Below, one piece after another: positions 28,777 through 39,710 of a stretch of 64,000 bases of DNA. The translations under genes were made by a program, and so were the position numbers. Under the pieces are notes generated by a model. That model saw nothing but the letters and a program-made list of their open reading frames with translations. It had not been told where the DNA came from and made no database searches. Numbering within the stretch: position 1 is the first letter of the stretch; each line of letters starts with the position of its first letter. The DNA comes from Macrococcus capreoli (lineage in GTDB: Bacteria; Bacillota; Bacilli; Staphylococcales; Staphylococcaceae): the NCBI RefSeq assembly GCF_025628935.1, contig NZ_JAOTIS010000003.1, positions 1 through 64,000 on the forward strand, written 5' to 3'.

Positions 28777-29296
28777 TTGAATCCCCCCAATGCGCTTGAA
28801 TAAAGCCTTTACGACCTGATCTTTCTTGATAAGCAGCATAATGGTCTGGTGCTTTCTGATAATAATCTTGATGATAAGCTTCCGCTGGATAAAAATTCCT
28901 ATATGGAATAACAGGCGTTACAACAGGTTTAGTAAAAACTTGAGATTGATTAATATCATCTATTACTTGATTAGCTATTTGTTGTTGCTCACTATTATGG
29001 ACAAATATAGCAGGTGTATAACTTTCACCTCGATCATAAAATTGACCTTGATTATCTGTTGGATCAAACGTTTTAAAATATATTTTCAATAAAGCTTCGT
29101 AACTGATTTTTTCTTCATCAAAATCTATTTGTACCGCTTCTCGATGTCCGGTTGTATTAGAACATACGGCTTCGTACGTTGGATTTTCTACAAATCCCCC
29201 ACTATAGCCACTGACGACTTGGTTGATACCATCAAATTGATGAAAAGGTTTAACCATACACCAAAAACACCCGCCTGCTAAAGTTGCGATTGCCAT
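28769..29296 (-). CDS. msrA: Methionine-(S)-sulfoxide reductase
   Basis: MsrA repairs the S epimer of methionine sulfoxide. The 175-residue protein starts [14 protein letters not shown], with catalytic Cys10, and contains the conserved [15 protein letters not shown] and [11 protein letters not shown] segments. AAGGAG precedes the ATG. The gene follows ypmS by four bases and overlaps msrB, giving a full oxidative-repair pair within the thyA-dfrA transcript. Confidence 0.94.
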   Translation of the reverse strand: MAIATLAGGCFWCMVKPFHQFDGINQVVSGYSGGFVENPTYEAVCSNTTGHREAVQIDFDEEKISYEALLKIYFKTFDPTDNQGQFYDRGESYTPAIFVHNSEQQQIANQVIDDINQSQVFTKPVVTPVIPYRNFYPAEAYHQDYYQKAPDHYAAYQERSGRKGFIQAHWGDSND

Positions 29297-29300
29297 TCTA

Positions 29301-29855
29301 TCACTCCTTCATCTTTACATCAAAATACCATTGATGATTTTCTATTTTTGTAAGCAATAATTCAGTATCACCAAATTTTTGTATGCCTACAGTATAAATG
29401 AATCGCTCATTTTCTTCATCTAATTTGACTGCTTGCGGTAAAGCACCATAGCGCTGAACAAGTCGAAGTGCTTGTTTTTTACTTATTGGAAGATTACCAA
29501 TATCAACACTTTTAATTTCTAATGATAATACTCCGGGAGATATCACGACAGGTTTCGTTTTGATTGTTGATTCAACATCAAAATTCATAAATTTTGATGA
29601 CGATTTAATCCAGATATAATAATTATTAAAAAGTATCGCTGTATCTTTATTTTTCGTATCAATATGTTTTTTTACTGTCGCTTCAGAAAGGATTAAAGTG
29701 TCATTGGATTTCAACCGAAACGTTTGATCAGCACTAGGTTGATGCTTTGGTTGCCCATTTAATGATTCTATCAACCAGAATAAGCAACAAATATTAGCGA
29801 TACATAAAATTAAAAATAATATCGCCCAAATCGGATGTTTAATAATATTAGTCAT
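29301..29855 (-). CDS. YpmS-like membrane-anchored protein (DUF2140)
   Basis: The 184-residue protein has one N-terminal membrane helix (IWAILFLILCIANICCLFWLI) and an extracytoplasmic domain that ends with GNLPISKKQALRLVQRYGALPQAV, a pattern I recognise from Bacillus YpmS. The role of the family is unknown, though it sits near degV and msr genes in several Firmicutes. The start overlaps degV by 8 bases and has only a weak ribosome-binding site, so coupling to degV is likely. Confidence 0.7.
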   Translation of the reverse strand: MTNIIKHPIWAILFLILCIANICCLFWLIESLNGQPKHQPSADQTFRLKSNDTLILSEATVKKHIDTKNKDTAILFNNYYIWIKSSSKFMNFDVESTIKTKPVVISPGVLSLEIKSVDIGNLPISKKQALRLVQRYGALPQAVKLDEENERFIYTVGIQKFGDTELLLTKIENHQWYFDVKMKE

Positions 29856-30693
29856 TATAACCGAATAAAGATAAACCAATTGCACCCGGACCTGTATGGG
29901 TAGAAACGATCGGTGTTGTCGTATGGATAGTTATATTTTCATCAGTATATTGTTCAATAGATGCTTTCAACTTCTCTAATAAATCATGTGCATCTGCTTC
30001 TGATATGCCAATTCTTAAATATTTATATTCTTCAGCCATTTGAGCAACTTCTTTTGTTAGTAATTTAACAACGGCATTTTGTGTACGTGCGTTTTGTATT
30101 ACATTAATTTCACCGTCTACGACCTGGGCAACGGGCTTTAAATTCATAAGTCCTCCTATAAAACCTTTGCCACGCGAAATTCGGCCACCTTTTCTTAAAT
30201 ATTCAAGCTGGCTAATCACAAGAAATAACTTTGACTGACGCTTCATAATGTCTATAGCTTCTACAATTTCGTCCATTGATTTATGTTTAATAATCAGTTC
30301 TGCAACATTCTGGATAATAAAGCCATAGGATTGAGCGATGAATCCACTGTCAATCACCGTAACTTTTCCATCTACCATACTTGCAGCAGTTTGCGCACTG
30401 CCTAATGTTCCGCTGAGGCGATGTGTCATATGTAGACTTAATATTTCATAACCTTCTTCAATATACTTTTCATATATTTCAGCAAATTTGCCTGTAGGTG
30501 GCTGACTAGTTTTAGGAATATCTTTTAATGTCACAAGTTGATGTAAATATTCATCTGACGACATTTCTTCCTGATCTAAATAAGTTTTGCCATCAATCAC
30601 GATATTGAGTGGCACTTGCACAATGTCGTGATCCTTTAAATATTGTTGAGGTAAATCATGTGTTGAATCAACGATTAATTTTATTTTACTCAT
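29848..30693 (-). CDS. DegV family fatty-acid-binding protein
   Basis: The 281-residue protein shows the DegV pattern: KLIVDSTHDLP at the start, TSQPPTG, HMTHRLSGTLGSAQTA and VIDSGFIAQ. Members bind a single fatty acid; FakB members present it to the kinase FakA. The short linker here and its position next to plsC suggest a link to phospholipid synthesis, but it may not be a FakB. It follows plsC by 42 bases. Confidence 0.88.
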   Translation of the reverse strand: MSKIKLIVDSTHDLPQQYLKDHDIVQVPLNIVIDGKTYLDQEEMSSDEYLHQLVTLKDIPKTSQPPTGKFAEIYEKYIEEGYEILSLHMTHRLSGTLGSAQTAASMVDGKVTVIDSGFIAQSYGFIIQNVAELIIKHKSMDEIVEAIDIMKRQSKLFLVISQLEYLRKGGRISRGKGFIGGLMNLKPVAQVVDGEINVIQNARTQNAVVKLLTKEVAQMAEEYKYLRIGISEADAHDLLEKLKASIEQYTDENITIHTTTPIVSTHTGPGAIGLSLFGYND

Positions 30694-30735
30694 TTTATCC
30701 CTCTATATCTTATTTTATTTAATGTTTACATAGGT

Positions 30736-32891
<2,156 letters not shown>

Positions 32892-32995
32892 CAAGTCACC
32901 TCTTTCTATTTTTTCTTATATACTTTATAATACATTTATATAATGATTATTTAAAGAATTACATATTAGAGATTTACAATCTAGGGGTGAAATAT

Positions 32996-33073
32996 ATGGG
33001 CGCAGATATGATGGTAGTTTCAGGATTATTTTTATTATTATGCTATATGATCAGTATGTGTATTACTGAATAG
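32996..33073 (+). CDS. Small single-span membrane protein, 25 residues
   Basis: The short frame starts at ATG with AGGGGTGA five bases before it, and encodes 25 residues with a polar start and one hydrophobic helix (about residues 6-22, VVSGLFLLLCYMISMCI). A bidirectional terminator begins four bases after the stop, which supports a real gene. TATAAT-like elements lie 50-70 bases upstream. I do not recognise the family and assign no function. Confidence 0.6.
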   Translation: MGADMMVVSGLFLLLCYMISMCITE

Positions 33074-33076
33074 TAA

Positions 33077-33103
33077 AAAGGCTTCGGTTTTTCCGAAGCC
33101 TTT
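33077..33103. terminator. Bidirectional terminator between the small protein and methyltransferase genes
   Basis: An 11-bp perfect stem (33077-33087 with 33093-33103) and a T5 loop are flanked by A/T runs on both sides. It ends the 25-residue protein gene on the plus strand and the methyltransferase gene on the minus strand. Confidence 0.85.
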
Positions 33104-33115
33104 ATATTTTGATTT

Positions 33116-33940
33116 CTACTTATCTAATTGATGATATCGATATCCATAATGTGTTTTCGATTGTTTACGGATCGTCATATTAAACCCGTAGTCATCAATT
33201 AAATGCGACTTATAATGTGCGCGTAATATGATCTTACCTTTAAAAGATTTAAATATTGTATTCAGTAATTTGATGTTCTGTTCTCTATTATATTCAGTCA
33301 CTTGCCTTAAAGAAGCAATATTGGAAGTAGTAATGGTTTCTTCATACATCGGGTCTAAATAAATAATATTTGCTTTACTGAAAATATCAATATGGTTAGT
33401 GATATTCCCATAAATAAAATGAATACGAGAAATATCAATCCCGCCTTTATTGATTTCATTAAAATGAAACAACATCCCCCATTTAACTGCAAAATGAATA
33501 TAAAAATTCTCTTCAAAAGCAAAGAATGTAGTCGTAGTCATCGTTAATGCCATTAGCGTCAAATCATTCGCCATCCCCATCGTTGCATCAACAATGACTT
33601 GCTGGTTTACTTTGGGATCTTGAATCAAATTAATTAATGGCGGTATATCTTTCCCTGCAATATAAGCTTTATATTTTACGCGGGTTGTATTCTCGTGATA
33701 AAAAATTTTATTATCACGAGAAGTATAAAGTATAATCCCTTTGTGCAATATTACAAGTAACGGAGTAGAACATGTTTCAAATAATTTTTTTATCGTTAAT
33801 TTTTCCCGGTCAATCACTTCATATATCACATTTTTATAATGATTATTTAAATCATCAGTGATATTCGATAAATAATTGAAGATGAATGGATCAGGCGCAA
33901 CACAAGTCGTGATACGCAGTTGAAGATTAACAGTGTTCAT
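33116..33940 (-). CDS. Class I SAM-dependent methyltransferase (RsmJ-like)
   Basis: The 274-residue protein has the SAM-binding start [15 protein letters not shown] and the motif [10 protein letters not shown], which resembles the DPM-type catalytic loop of the rRNA methyltransferase RsmJ family. It likely methylates RNA or another nucleic acid base, but the target is not evident. The start ATG at 33940 is nested in the end of brxA (14-base overlap), so the genes are probably coupled; a longer frame adds 17 residues inside brxA. Confidence 0.75.
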   Translation of the reverse strand: MNTVNLQLRITTCVAPDPFIFNYLSNITDDLNNHYKNVIYEVIDREKLTIKKLFETCSTPLLVILHKGIILYTSRDNKIFYHENTTRVKYKAYIAGKDIPPLINLIQDPKVNQQVIVDATMGMANDLTLMALTMTTTTFFAFEENFYIHFAVKWGMLFHFNEINKGGIDISRIHFIYGNITNHIDIFSKANIIYLDPMYEETITTSNIASLRQVTEYNREQNIKLLNTIFKSFKGKIILRAHYKSHLIDDYGFNMTIRKQSKTHYGYRYHQLDK

Positions 33941-34361
33941 CGAATTGCGCTTTAATATCCATACAAATTTCTTCGATAGGACGGCCCTCAATATGCTCTC
34001 TAGGAATAAATCCTACTAATTGTTGCCCAACAAATAATGCCATAGAAGGACTTGAAGGTACTTGTGCAATAAACATTCTCATCTTATCCGTTGCTTCACG
34101 ATCTTGACCTGCAAATACAGTCAATAAATGGTCAGGCTTTTTATCATTTTGCGTTGCAACGGTTACTGCAGCGGGTCTTGCTAAACCTGCTGCACAGCCA
34201 CAAACAGAATTAATAACAACGAAAGTAGATTCATCTTCTTTCACATGATTAAAATAATCTTCTACCGCTTCACTCGTTTCTAATGAAGTAAATCCGTGTT
34301 GTGTTAATTCACTTCTCATGTCTTTTGTTATCGATTTCATATATTCTTCATATGCATTCAT
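33927..34361 (-). CDS. Bacilliredoxin BrxA/BrxB family
   Basis: Bacilliredoxins remove bacillithiol from S-bacillithiolated proteins after oxidative stress. The 144-residue protein has a thioredoxin-like fold and the family CGC motif in [16 protein letters not shown]. The ATG at 34361 lies eight bases after GGAG; an ATG two codons earlier is too close. The same window contains bshA, needed to make bacillithiol, so this redox system is functionally represented. Confidence 0.92.
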   Translation of the reverse strand: MNAYEEYMKSITKDMRSELTQHGFTSLETSEAVEDYFNHVKEDESTFVVINSVCGCAAGLARPAAVTVATQNDKKPDHLLTVFAGQDREATDKMRMFIAQVPSSPSMALFVGQQLVGFIPREHIEGRPIEEICMDIKAQFDEHC

Positions 34362-34416
34362 TTTCATTTCTCCTTTAAATCATTTCATAAAATCATATTG
34401 CTTATATGGTGCATTT

Positions 34417-35526
34417 CTAAATTGAATTTCGATTTGCGATTTGTTTCCACACTGAACCGACCGCAGCTTCACCATTTGTAATGCGTTCATATGCCATTTG
34501 CACTTGCAATTTGACGTCAAACGCTTCATCCTCTAAATGTTTTTCAAGATATGGCAAACTTGACGCATCACCTTCATCATAAATAAACATCGCTGCGCGC
34601 CATCTTACAATTGGATGCTTGTCATCAAGTGCTAGATGCATTATAGGCAAACTTTCTTTGAACCCTAAATCACTGATTGTATCACCAGCTGTTCTTCGTA
34701 CCGTTAAATTACTATCTTTCATAGCATCATGCAATAACGGTAATACACTTTTATCTTCAATCATTCCTAAAAATACGACAGCTAAACGTCTTATTTGTGG
34801 CTTTTCATCTTTTAGAACTGTTTCAAAAAATGCAATATCTGTTACATCTGGTTTCGGATAATGGTCAATTAAGCGGTATCTTTCCTGCCAGTCTTCCGCC
34901 TGTAAAAAAGTATGTAAAGATATTTTGTGCAATTGTTTAGATTGTTGTACCGACTGATTATCTTTACCAAGTGAGACGAGTCGACTAAGCTCATCCTTCG
35001 GGAATTTTGCATCAATTTCTTCTTTAATCGATTGAATAATGGCGTCAGTTTCACCATAACGTATACCGTAATCTAACCATTTACGCAAAAGGATAACATT
35101 ATCTTCATCATTTTGTGCCGCTAACATGGCATCAATAAACCTAATATCTAGCTGCTTACGTGTTTCACCTTGATGATCAGTTACTTTAATTTGATAGGGT
35201 ATATTTTTAAAACTTAATACTTCAACTTTCTTCTCACCATTATCGATTGAAATAACCGGTTGGGCTGCGACATCCATATCAAAAATTGATTTTATTTTCG
35301 GTAAAACGATTTCCCAGTCTGATTTTGCTGTTTTATCTACAGAAATAAAATCCATAACATGAAATACAGATTTCACCTCATCAATCTGTAATAATGCATT
35401 AATAAAAGAAGGATTTGTCTCATCAACCACTGTATATGTTGCACTTTTCAAATCGTCTTTTTTATAATCTAAAGTGATTTTTAGCGTATTTGGGCTAGGT
35501 GTTGGTTCTATCTTTATTATTTTCAT
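34417..35526 (-). CDS. cvfC: CvfC-like conserved virulence factor (Nfu-N and HEAT repeats)
   Basis: The 369-residue protein starts with an NFU N-terminal-like domain (MKIIKIEPTPSPNTLKITLDY) and ends with HEAT-like repeats (IRRLAVVFLGMIEDKSVLPLLHDAMKDSNLTVRRTAGDTISDLG and the next two). This architecture is that of S. aureus CvfC, reported to affect virulence gene expression and toxins; its molecular action is not settled. The start at 35526 has GGAGAC before it. It follows the zinc-ribbon gene by ten bases. Confidence 0.85.
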   Translation of the reverse strand: MKIIKIEPTPSPNTLKITLDYKKDDLKSATYTVVDETNPSFINALLQIDEVKSVFHVMDFISVDKTAKSDWEIVLPKIKSIFDMDVAAQPVISIDNGEKKVEVLSFKNIPYQIKVTDHQGETRKQLDIRFIDAMLAAQNDEDNVILLRKWLDYGIRYGETDAIIQSIKEEIDAKFPKDELSRLVSLGKDNQSVQQSKQLHKISLHTFLQAEDWQERYRLIDHYPKPDVTDIAFFETVLKDEKPQIRRLAVVFLGMIEDKSVLPLLHDAMKDSNLTVRRTAGDTISDLGFKESLPIMHLALDDKHPIVRWRAAMFIYDEGDASSLPYLEKHLEDEAFDVKLQVQMAYERITNGEAAVGSVWKQIANRNSI

Positions 35527-35536
35527 ACCTGTCTCC

Positions 35537-35719
35537 TTACTGCAATACATTGCCTAATTGTTTAATTTTAATACCTACCGAACATTTTTTTATACAATAA
35601 TGATGTGCATACGTTTTTCCATGCGTTTTTCGGTGATAGCTTTTTAAAATACATTCGTTACAGTAATGATCTGTTAACGTATCAATTTGCTTTAAAGTTA
35701 TTTTTTGTTCCAGGTTCAT
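35537..35719 (-). CDS. Small zinc-finger protein (zf-C2HCIx2C type)
   Basis: This 60-residue protein holds several metal ligands in the order HYCNECILKSYHRKTHG and HHYCIKKCSVG, which fits the Firmicute family of small C2HC zinc-finger proteins. The role is unknown; it is probably a nucleic-acid or protein-binding module. It precedes cvfC and is likely cotranscribed. A GAGGTGAG site precedes its ATG. Confidence 0.75.
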   Translation of the reverse strand: MNLEQKITLKQIDTLTDHYCNECILKSYHRKTHGKTYAHHYCIKKCSVGIKIKQLGNVLQ

Positions 35720-35788
35720 TAACTCACCTCAAATGAAGTATATCAAAAATGAATAAAAAGTGATGCAAATTTGTTTATCAACATACTC

Positions 35789-35817
35789 TTGCCAAAACAA
35801 GGAAAGCCTACTATAAT
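35789..35817 (+). promoter_or_regulatory. Promoter of the queuosine-precursor transporter gene
   Basis: A -35 TTGCCA (35789-35794) and perfect TATAAT (35812-35817) are 17 bases apart, and the start codon follows 35 bases later. I looked for a preQ1 riboswitch in this leader and found none of its conserved core. Confidence 0.7.
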
Positions 35818-35852
35818 ACTTTAGTTAATTTTTATTAGAAAAGAGGATTTAT

Positions 35853-36533
35853 ATGACAAATGAATTATGGGCACTTGTTGCATTTTTATTGACCTTTATA
35901 GGATTAGTGTTAATGTACAGATATTTCGGGAAAGAAGGACTATTTGTCTGGGTAGCGGTAGGAACAGTGATAGCAAATATCCAAGTCACAAAATCAGTCG
36001 AATTATTTGGTATTACAGCTACTTTAGGCAACGTATTATTCGCCTCTATCTATTTAGCAACAGATATACTAAATGATAGATACGGTCGTACAATTGCTAA
36101 AAAAGCTGTATGGTTAGGCTTTGCTTCTGCAATTATTATGACTGTTCTCATGACGACATCTTTACAGTTTATTCCGACATCAACAGATATCGCTCAGGAA
36201 AGTATGAAGACTTTATTCTGTGTTGTTCCACGTATTGTATTAGGTTCGATTATTGCCTATATAATTGGGCAGTATGTCGATGTTTATTTATTTAATTTTA
36301 TTAAAAAATATTTTGCTTCAGAAAGAACATTTATCATTCGCGCGTATGGTAGTACCATTTTTAGTTCGATTGTTGATACTGCTCTTTTCTCAATCATAGC
36401 GTTTACTGGATTAATGCCTAACGCTGTTGTCTTTGAAATATTTATTACAACGTATATATTTAAATTAGCCTCAACACTATTCAATATTCCTTTTGGATAC
36501 TGGGCAAAAACTTACCATAAAGAAATACAATAA
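35853..36533 (+). CDS. Queuosine precursor transporter (YhhQ/VUT family)
   Basis: The 226-residue membrane protein has about six helices and the family signature LGNVLFASIYLATDILNDRYGRTIAKKAVWLGF. YhhQ-type proteins import preQ0, preQ1 or queuine for tRNA modification. AGAGGA precedes the ATG, and a good promoter lies upstream. No queuosine-modifying gene is adjacent in the window. It is followed by the RNase HI-like gene 21 bases later. Confidence 0.88.
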   Translation: MTNELWALVAFLLTFIGLVLMYRYFGKEGLFVWVAVGTVIANIQVTKSVELFGITATLGNVLFASIYLATDILNDRYGRTIAKKAVWLGFASAIIMTVLMTTSLQFIPTSTDIAQESMKTLFCVVPRIVLGSIIAYIIGQYVDVYLFNFIKKYFASERTFIIRAYGSTIFSSIVDTALFSIIAFTGLMPNAVVFEIFITTYIFKLASTLFNIPFGYWAKTYHKEIQ

Positions 36534-36554
36534 ATTAATGATGAGGTGTTATTC

Positions 36555-36944
36555 ATGGCACAAATCTTTATTGATGCTTCAACTAAGCAACAACCACTAC
36601 ACAGTGCATGTGGCATCGTATTAAAAATGGATGAAACGACCATTGAATATGGCGAGTATTTAGGCCAAATTGATAATCATACGGCAGAATGGCAAAGTCT
36701 TATCGTTGGTATGAAACTTGCAATTCAACAAGGTTGCCAATCACTATTAATTAATAGTGATTCAAAAATAGTTGTAGATTCCATTGATAAGCAATATGTT
36801 AAACAACCGCTTTTTAAATCTTATTTACAGGACTATAACACATTGGCAACTGCTTTTGAGCTCGTCTTAATCAATTGGATACCACGGCAACAAAATAAAC
36901 ATGCAGATACAATTGCAAGAAGAACTTTGCAGCAATATATATGA
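36555..36944 (+). CDS. RNase HI-like protein (YpeP/YpdQ type)
   Basis: The 129-residue protein has the RNase H fold with all four acidic positions: Asp in FIDAST, Glu in HTAEWQSL, Asp in INSDSK and Asp in KHADTIAR. Firmicute proteins of this type are divergent RNase HI homologues, some without detectable activity. The start ATG at 36555 has GAGGTG six bases before it. Its 3' end forms one arm of a terminator with the end of the opposing HAD gene. Confidence 0.85.
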   Translation: MAQIFIDASTKQQPLHSACGIVLKMDETTIEYGEYLGQIDNHTAEWQSLIVGMKLAIQQGCQSLLINSDSKIVVDSIDKQYVKQPLFKSYLQDYNTLATAFELVLINWIPRQQNKHADTIARRTLQQYI

Positions 36945-36964
36945 TATTGCTCAAAGTTCTTCTT
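36917..36964. terminator. Bidirectional terminator made of two convergent coding ends
   Basis: A long stem of about 21 bp, with one bulged base, pairs 36917-36938 with 36944-36964. The left arm encodes the last residues of the RNase HI-like protein and the right arm those of the HAD phosphatase. A TTTT run follows on the plus strand. Confidence 0.75.
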
Positions 36965-37736
36965 TTAATATATTCTCCATTGTTAATAATACGCCGTTGT
37001 CATCATTACTTGGGCAAAGATGTTGCGCGACACGTTTGACATTCGAGTTGGCATTTTCCATTGCATAACCGTGCGCGGTCATGCTTAACATTTCTAAATC
37101 ATTATCGCTATCACCGAAAGTATACAAATCATTCACAGTTTTACCGATACGAGTGAGGACTTGTTCAATACCAGTCGCTTTATTCGTACTTTTATCAATA
37201 ATATCAATACAGTTGAAACCACTGTCTACAATTGCACAATTATTACACACGTGTTGTAATAATGTGATGACTTCTGACTTATCAAAATTCGTCCCATCCA
37301 CTTCGATGGTAATTTTAGTAACTTTACTTAAGGGTAAATTCGATACAGCGTTCAATTTATCATAATAACGATGCATACGTTTTATAAATGCATTTTCTGC
37401 ATTAAGTGATACATACGATGCATCGATTGTACTGATTACATAACTATACAGTTTCAAATCATCAAGCGTTTGAATAGCGTTACTTATATCATTTCGATTA
37501 ATAAATGCTGAATGTAATATTTCATCTTTATGCATAACTACTGCTCCATTAGATGCAACATAATATAAGTCTTGTTCTGAAAAGAAACCTTTTAAATGGT
37601 GGTGTGTATTGCTGCTTGCAACAATTAAATAGAATTGATTTTTATAAAGCTCGAATAAATCTTTAAACATTTCACGATCATAATCATTTTGGCTATTGAG
37701 AAATGTACCATCCATATCTACCGCGAATACTTTCAT
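36951..37736 (-). CDS. HAD-superfamily phosphatase, Cof type
   Basis: The 261-residue protein has HAD motif I DMDGTFLNS, motif II in LIVASSNT, the motif III lysine in STNKATGI and motif IV FGDSDNDLEML, with a type IIB cap between. Cof-type phosphatases act on sugar phosphates or nucleotides such as PLP or FMN; the substrate is not determined. AAGGTGG precedes the ATG. It follows the Fic-like gene by 29 bases without a terminator, so the two are likely cotranscribed. Confidence 0.88.
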   Translation of the reverse strand: MKVFAVDMDGTFLNSQNDYDREMFKDLFELYKNQFYLIVASSNTHHHLKGFFSEQDLYYVASNGAVVMHKDEILHSAFINRNDISNAIQTLDDLKLYSYVISTIDASYVSLNAENAFIKRMHRYYDKLNAVSNLPLSKVTKITIEVDGTNFDKSEVITLLQHVCNNCAIVDSGFNCIDIIDKSTNKATGIEQVLTRIGKTVNDLYTFGDSDNDLEMLSMTAHGYAMENANSNVKRVAQHLCPSNDDNGVLLTMENILKEEL

Positions 37737-37765
37737 TAAATTCCACCTTATCCACGTGAAACATT

Positions 37766-38701
37766 CTATTTCACTTTATATTTTGTTGCCTTTCCCTGTC
37801 CTACTTTTTCAATTAATACTTCTTTTTGAAGTTGTACGAGCGCGCGCTCTATCGTTTTTCTGCTAATATCAGCCAACATAATTTCGAGTTCGCTTCTTGA
37901 TATTGGATCAAATGAACGATTGAGCACATTTAATACACGATATTTCGGCGTTATATTCGTATCTAATATGAGCTGAAAATTATAATCTAACGCTTCATAG
38001 CTTTCAATCAATTTCATAAAGTAATAATCTTGAAAGCTTAGAACACTTTGAAAGTTAAAAAGATCCATTTGCTTTTTTCTTAATTTTTGTTTTCCATTAC
38101 TACGGTCCAGGAATATTAAACGATCAATACTTTGATACTGTGTAACTAAAATATTCGATTTAAACAATAGCAATTGCATTAATAGTCTTGAAAGTAGCAT
38201 CGTTCGTTTACCGAAAATATCAGATTGTATAAATTGATACATAAACTCAAAAATTTCTGTTAGTATATTAACACTTTTATTATTCATTTTATCATTATAT
38301 TCATTACATCGACGAATTAAACATTGCTTTTTGTCATCTGCGATCACTTCTATTGTTTCAGTATCACCTAAAGTCATTTCCAAATATAAATTAACGATCG
38401 AATGATAATTTATATCGATAAATTCGTAATCTTCATTAATTAACACCGTTGCATCTCTATAGCCACATACTTGTGCTTCAATTTCATTATCAAAGCCCTT
38501 TTTATAATGCAATAATTGCAATAACTTTGTTTCAGATATATTAATGCCCGATAAAGCACAACCATATTTGACATTGTGAAACAAAGCGGCAAATTTCAGT
38601 TTTTCTAAAGTCTTGTTATTATATTGTAAATAGATAATTTGCTTCCCTTTATATTCATGTATTTCCGTCATCAGACGAACAAGGTTACCGTTGTATTCCA
38701 A
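37766..38701 (-). CDS. Degenerate Fic-like protein with C-terminal winged helix
   Basis: The 311-residue protein resembles Fic-family proteins in layout. The N-terminal segment CALSGINISETKLLQLL lines up with the Fic inhibitory helix SSxIEG, and SDIFGKRTMLLSRLLMQLLLFK with the catalytic HPFxDGNGRxGRLL motif. The C-terminus (RVLNVLNRSFDPISRSELEIMLADISRKTIERALVQLQ, then GQGKATKYKVK) is a typical Fic-type winged helix. Catalytic His, the GNGR core and the inhibitory Glu are all replaced, so AMP transfer is unlikely. It starts at TTG with GAGGTG seven bases before it. It may act as a DNA-binding regulator; this is inference from distant similarity. Confidence 0.58.
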   Translation of the reverse strand: MEYNGNLVRLMTEIHEYKGKQIIYLQYNNKTLEKLKFAALFHNVKYGCALSGINISETKLLQLLHYKKGFDNEIEAQVCGYRDATVLINEDYEFIDINYHSIVNLYLEMTLGDTETIEVIADDKKQCLIRRCNEYNDKMNNKSVNILTEIFEFMYQFIQSDIFGKRTMLLSRLLMQLLLFKSNILVTQYQSIDRLIFLDRSNGKQKLRKKQMDLFNFQSVLSFQDYYFMKLIESYEALDYNFQLILDTNITPKYRVLNVLNRSFDPISRSELEIMLADISRKTIERALVQLQKEVLIEKVGQGKATKYKVK

Positions 38702-38751
38702 ATAAATACACCTCTTTCTCAGTCATTATACTATATAAGACTGTGAATACA

Positions 38752-38780
38752 AAGAGGATTAGATGAAATCTAATCCTCTT
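38752..38780 (-). terminator. Hairpin between the exonuclease gene and the Fic-like gene
   Basis: A perfect 12-bp stem (38752-38763 with 38769-38780) lies 57 bases after the exonuclease stop. The minus-strand T run is short (TTT), so it is a modest terminator for the dynamin-rhodanese-exonuclease transcript. A TATAAT for the Fic-like gene follows about 20 bases later on that strand, at 38726-38731. Confidence 0.6.
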
Positions 38781-38836
38781 CATTATAATTTATTGAGTTA
38801 TCATTTTTAATTAAATTACTTTATCAAAGATATAAA

Positions 38837-39709
38837 CTATAATTTCCGAATAAAATTACTTGCTACCTTTAACTCAAATGTTTCACAAATTTGGATCATG
38901 GCATCAAGATTAACCGAATACGGCATTTCACTTACAATTTCATCAATTCGTAAAGGGACTTCAGTATGTATTTCAGCCAATTGTTGTGATAATTTCAGTG
39001 CCTCAATACTTTCTTTTATCTTTGTTTGCTGACCTTTCGGTAATTCATTCACATGCTCTAATACACCGGCTACACTACCATATGTTTGAATTAATTTTAA
39101 TGCTGTTTTTTCACCGATACCTTTAACACCTGGATAACCATCGGCAGTATCACCCATAAAAGCTTTCACATCAATTAATTGTTTTGGTTGTAATTGATAT
39201 TCTTCAATAAATCGTGCTTTGTCATACTTATTATAAATATTAAAACCTTTTTTCGTTAACCACACTTCAATGTGTTCATCCAATATTTGAAGTAAATCAC
39301 GGTCGCCACTGATGACTTTAATGTTATATGTATCATCTAACGACTTTGCAAGCGTACCAATCACATCATCAGCTTCAAAATTTTGAACTCCAATATTATG
39401 AAAGCCTAACTGTCTGGAAATTTCCTGTACCATATCAAATTGTGGTATTAATTCATCTTGTGGTGCAGGACGATGCGCTTTATAATTAGGATCAATTTCA
39501 TTACGAAACGTTTTAGCACCCATATCCCAACATACAATTACATGCGTTGCATTTGTATCATGAATCGCACTTACGACATGACGGACAAACCCTTGCACAC
39601 CATTCGTAGGGAGCCCTTTTGAGTTTTTCATATAATTATTGTGTAAACTTGTAGCAAAGAAATGGCGAAATAATAGCGCCATGCCATCTACGATTAATAA
39701 ATTATTCAT
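38837..39709 (-). CDS. 5'-3' exonuclease, FEN/YpcP family
   Basis: The 290-residue protein equals the exonuclease half of DNA polymerase I without the polymerase. It has LLIVDGMALLFRHFFA, the acidic clusters NFEADDVIGTLA and ISGDRDLLQI, and the helix-hairpin-helix GYPGVKGIGEKTALKLIQTYGS. It likely processes Okazaki flaps or RNA primers. The ATG at 39709 has AGGAG and lies one base after the rhodanese stop, so the genes are coupled. Confidence 0.9.
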   Translation of the reverse strand: MNNLLIVDGMALLFRHFFATSLHNNYMKNSKGLPTNGVQGFVRHVVSAIHDTNATHVIVCWDMGAKTFRNEIDPNYKAHRPAPQDELIPQFDMVQEISRQLGFHNIGVQNFEADDVIGTLAKSLDDTYNIKVISGDRDLLQILDEHIEVWLTKKGFNIYNKYDKARFIEEYQLQPKQLIDVKAFMGDTADGYPGVKGIGEKTALKLIQTYGSVAGVLEHVNELPKGQQTKIKESIEALKLSQQLAEIHTEVPLRIDEIVSEMPYSVNLDAMIQICETFELKVASNFIRKL

Positions 39710-39710
39710 A

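Noticed and set aside
32938-32952. PerR/Fur-like box upstream of the 25-residue protein
   Set aside because: Only 11 of 14 positions fit in an AT-rich stretch, so it was not listed as a regulatory feature.
35818-35852. Possible preQ1 riboswitch before the queuosine-precursor transporter
   Set aside because: The conserved preQ1-I stem-loop and A-rich tail are not present in this short leader.
37747-37755. DnaA-box-like TTATCCACG
   Set aside because: A single site with one mismatch, no cluster, AT-rich unwinding element or dnaA gene nearby; not an origin.
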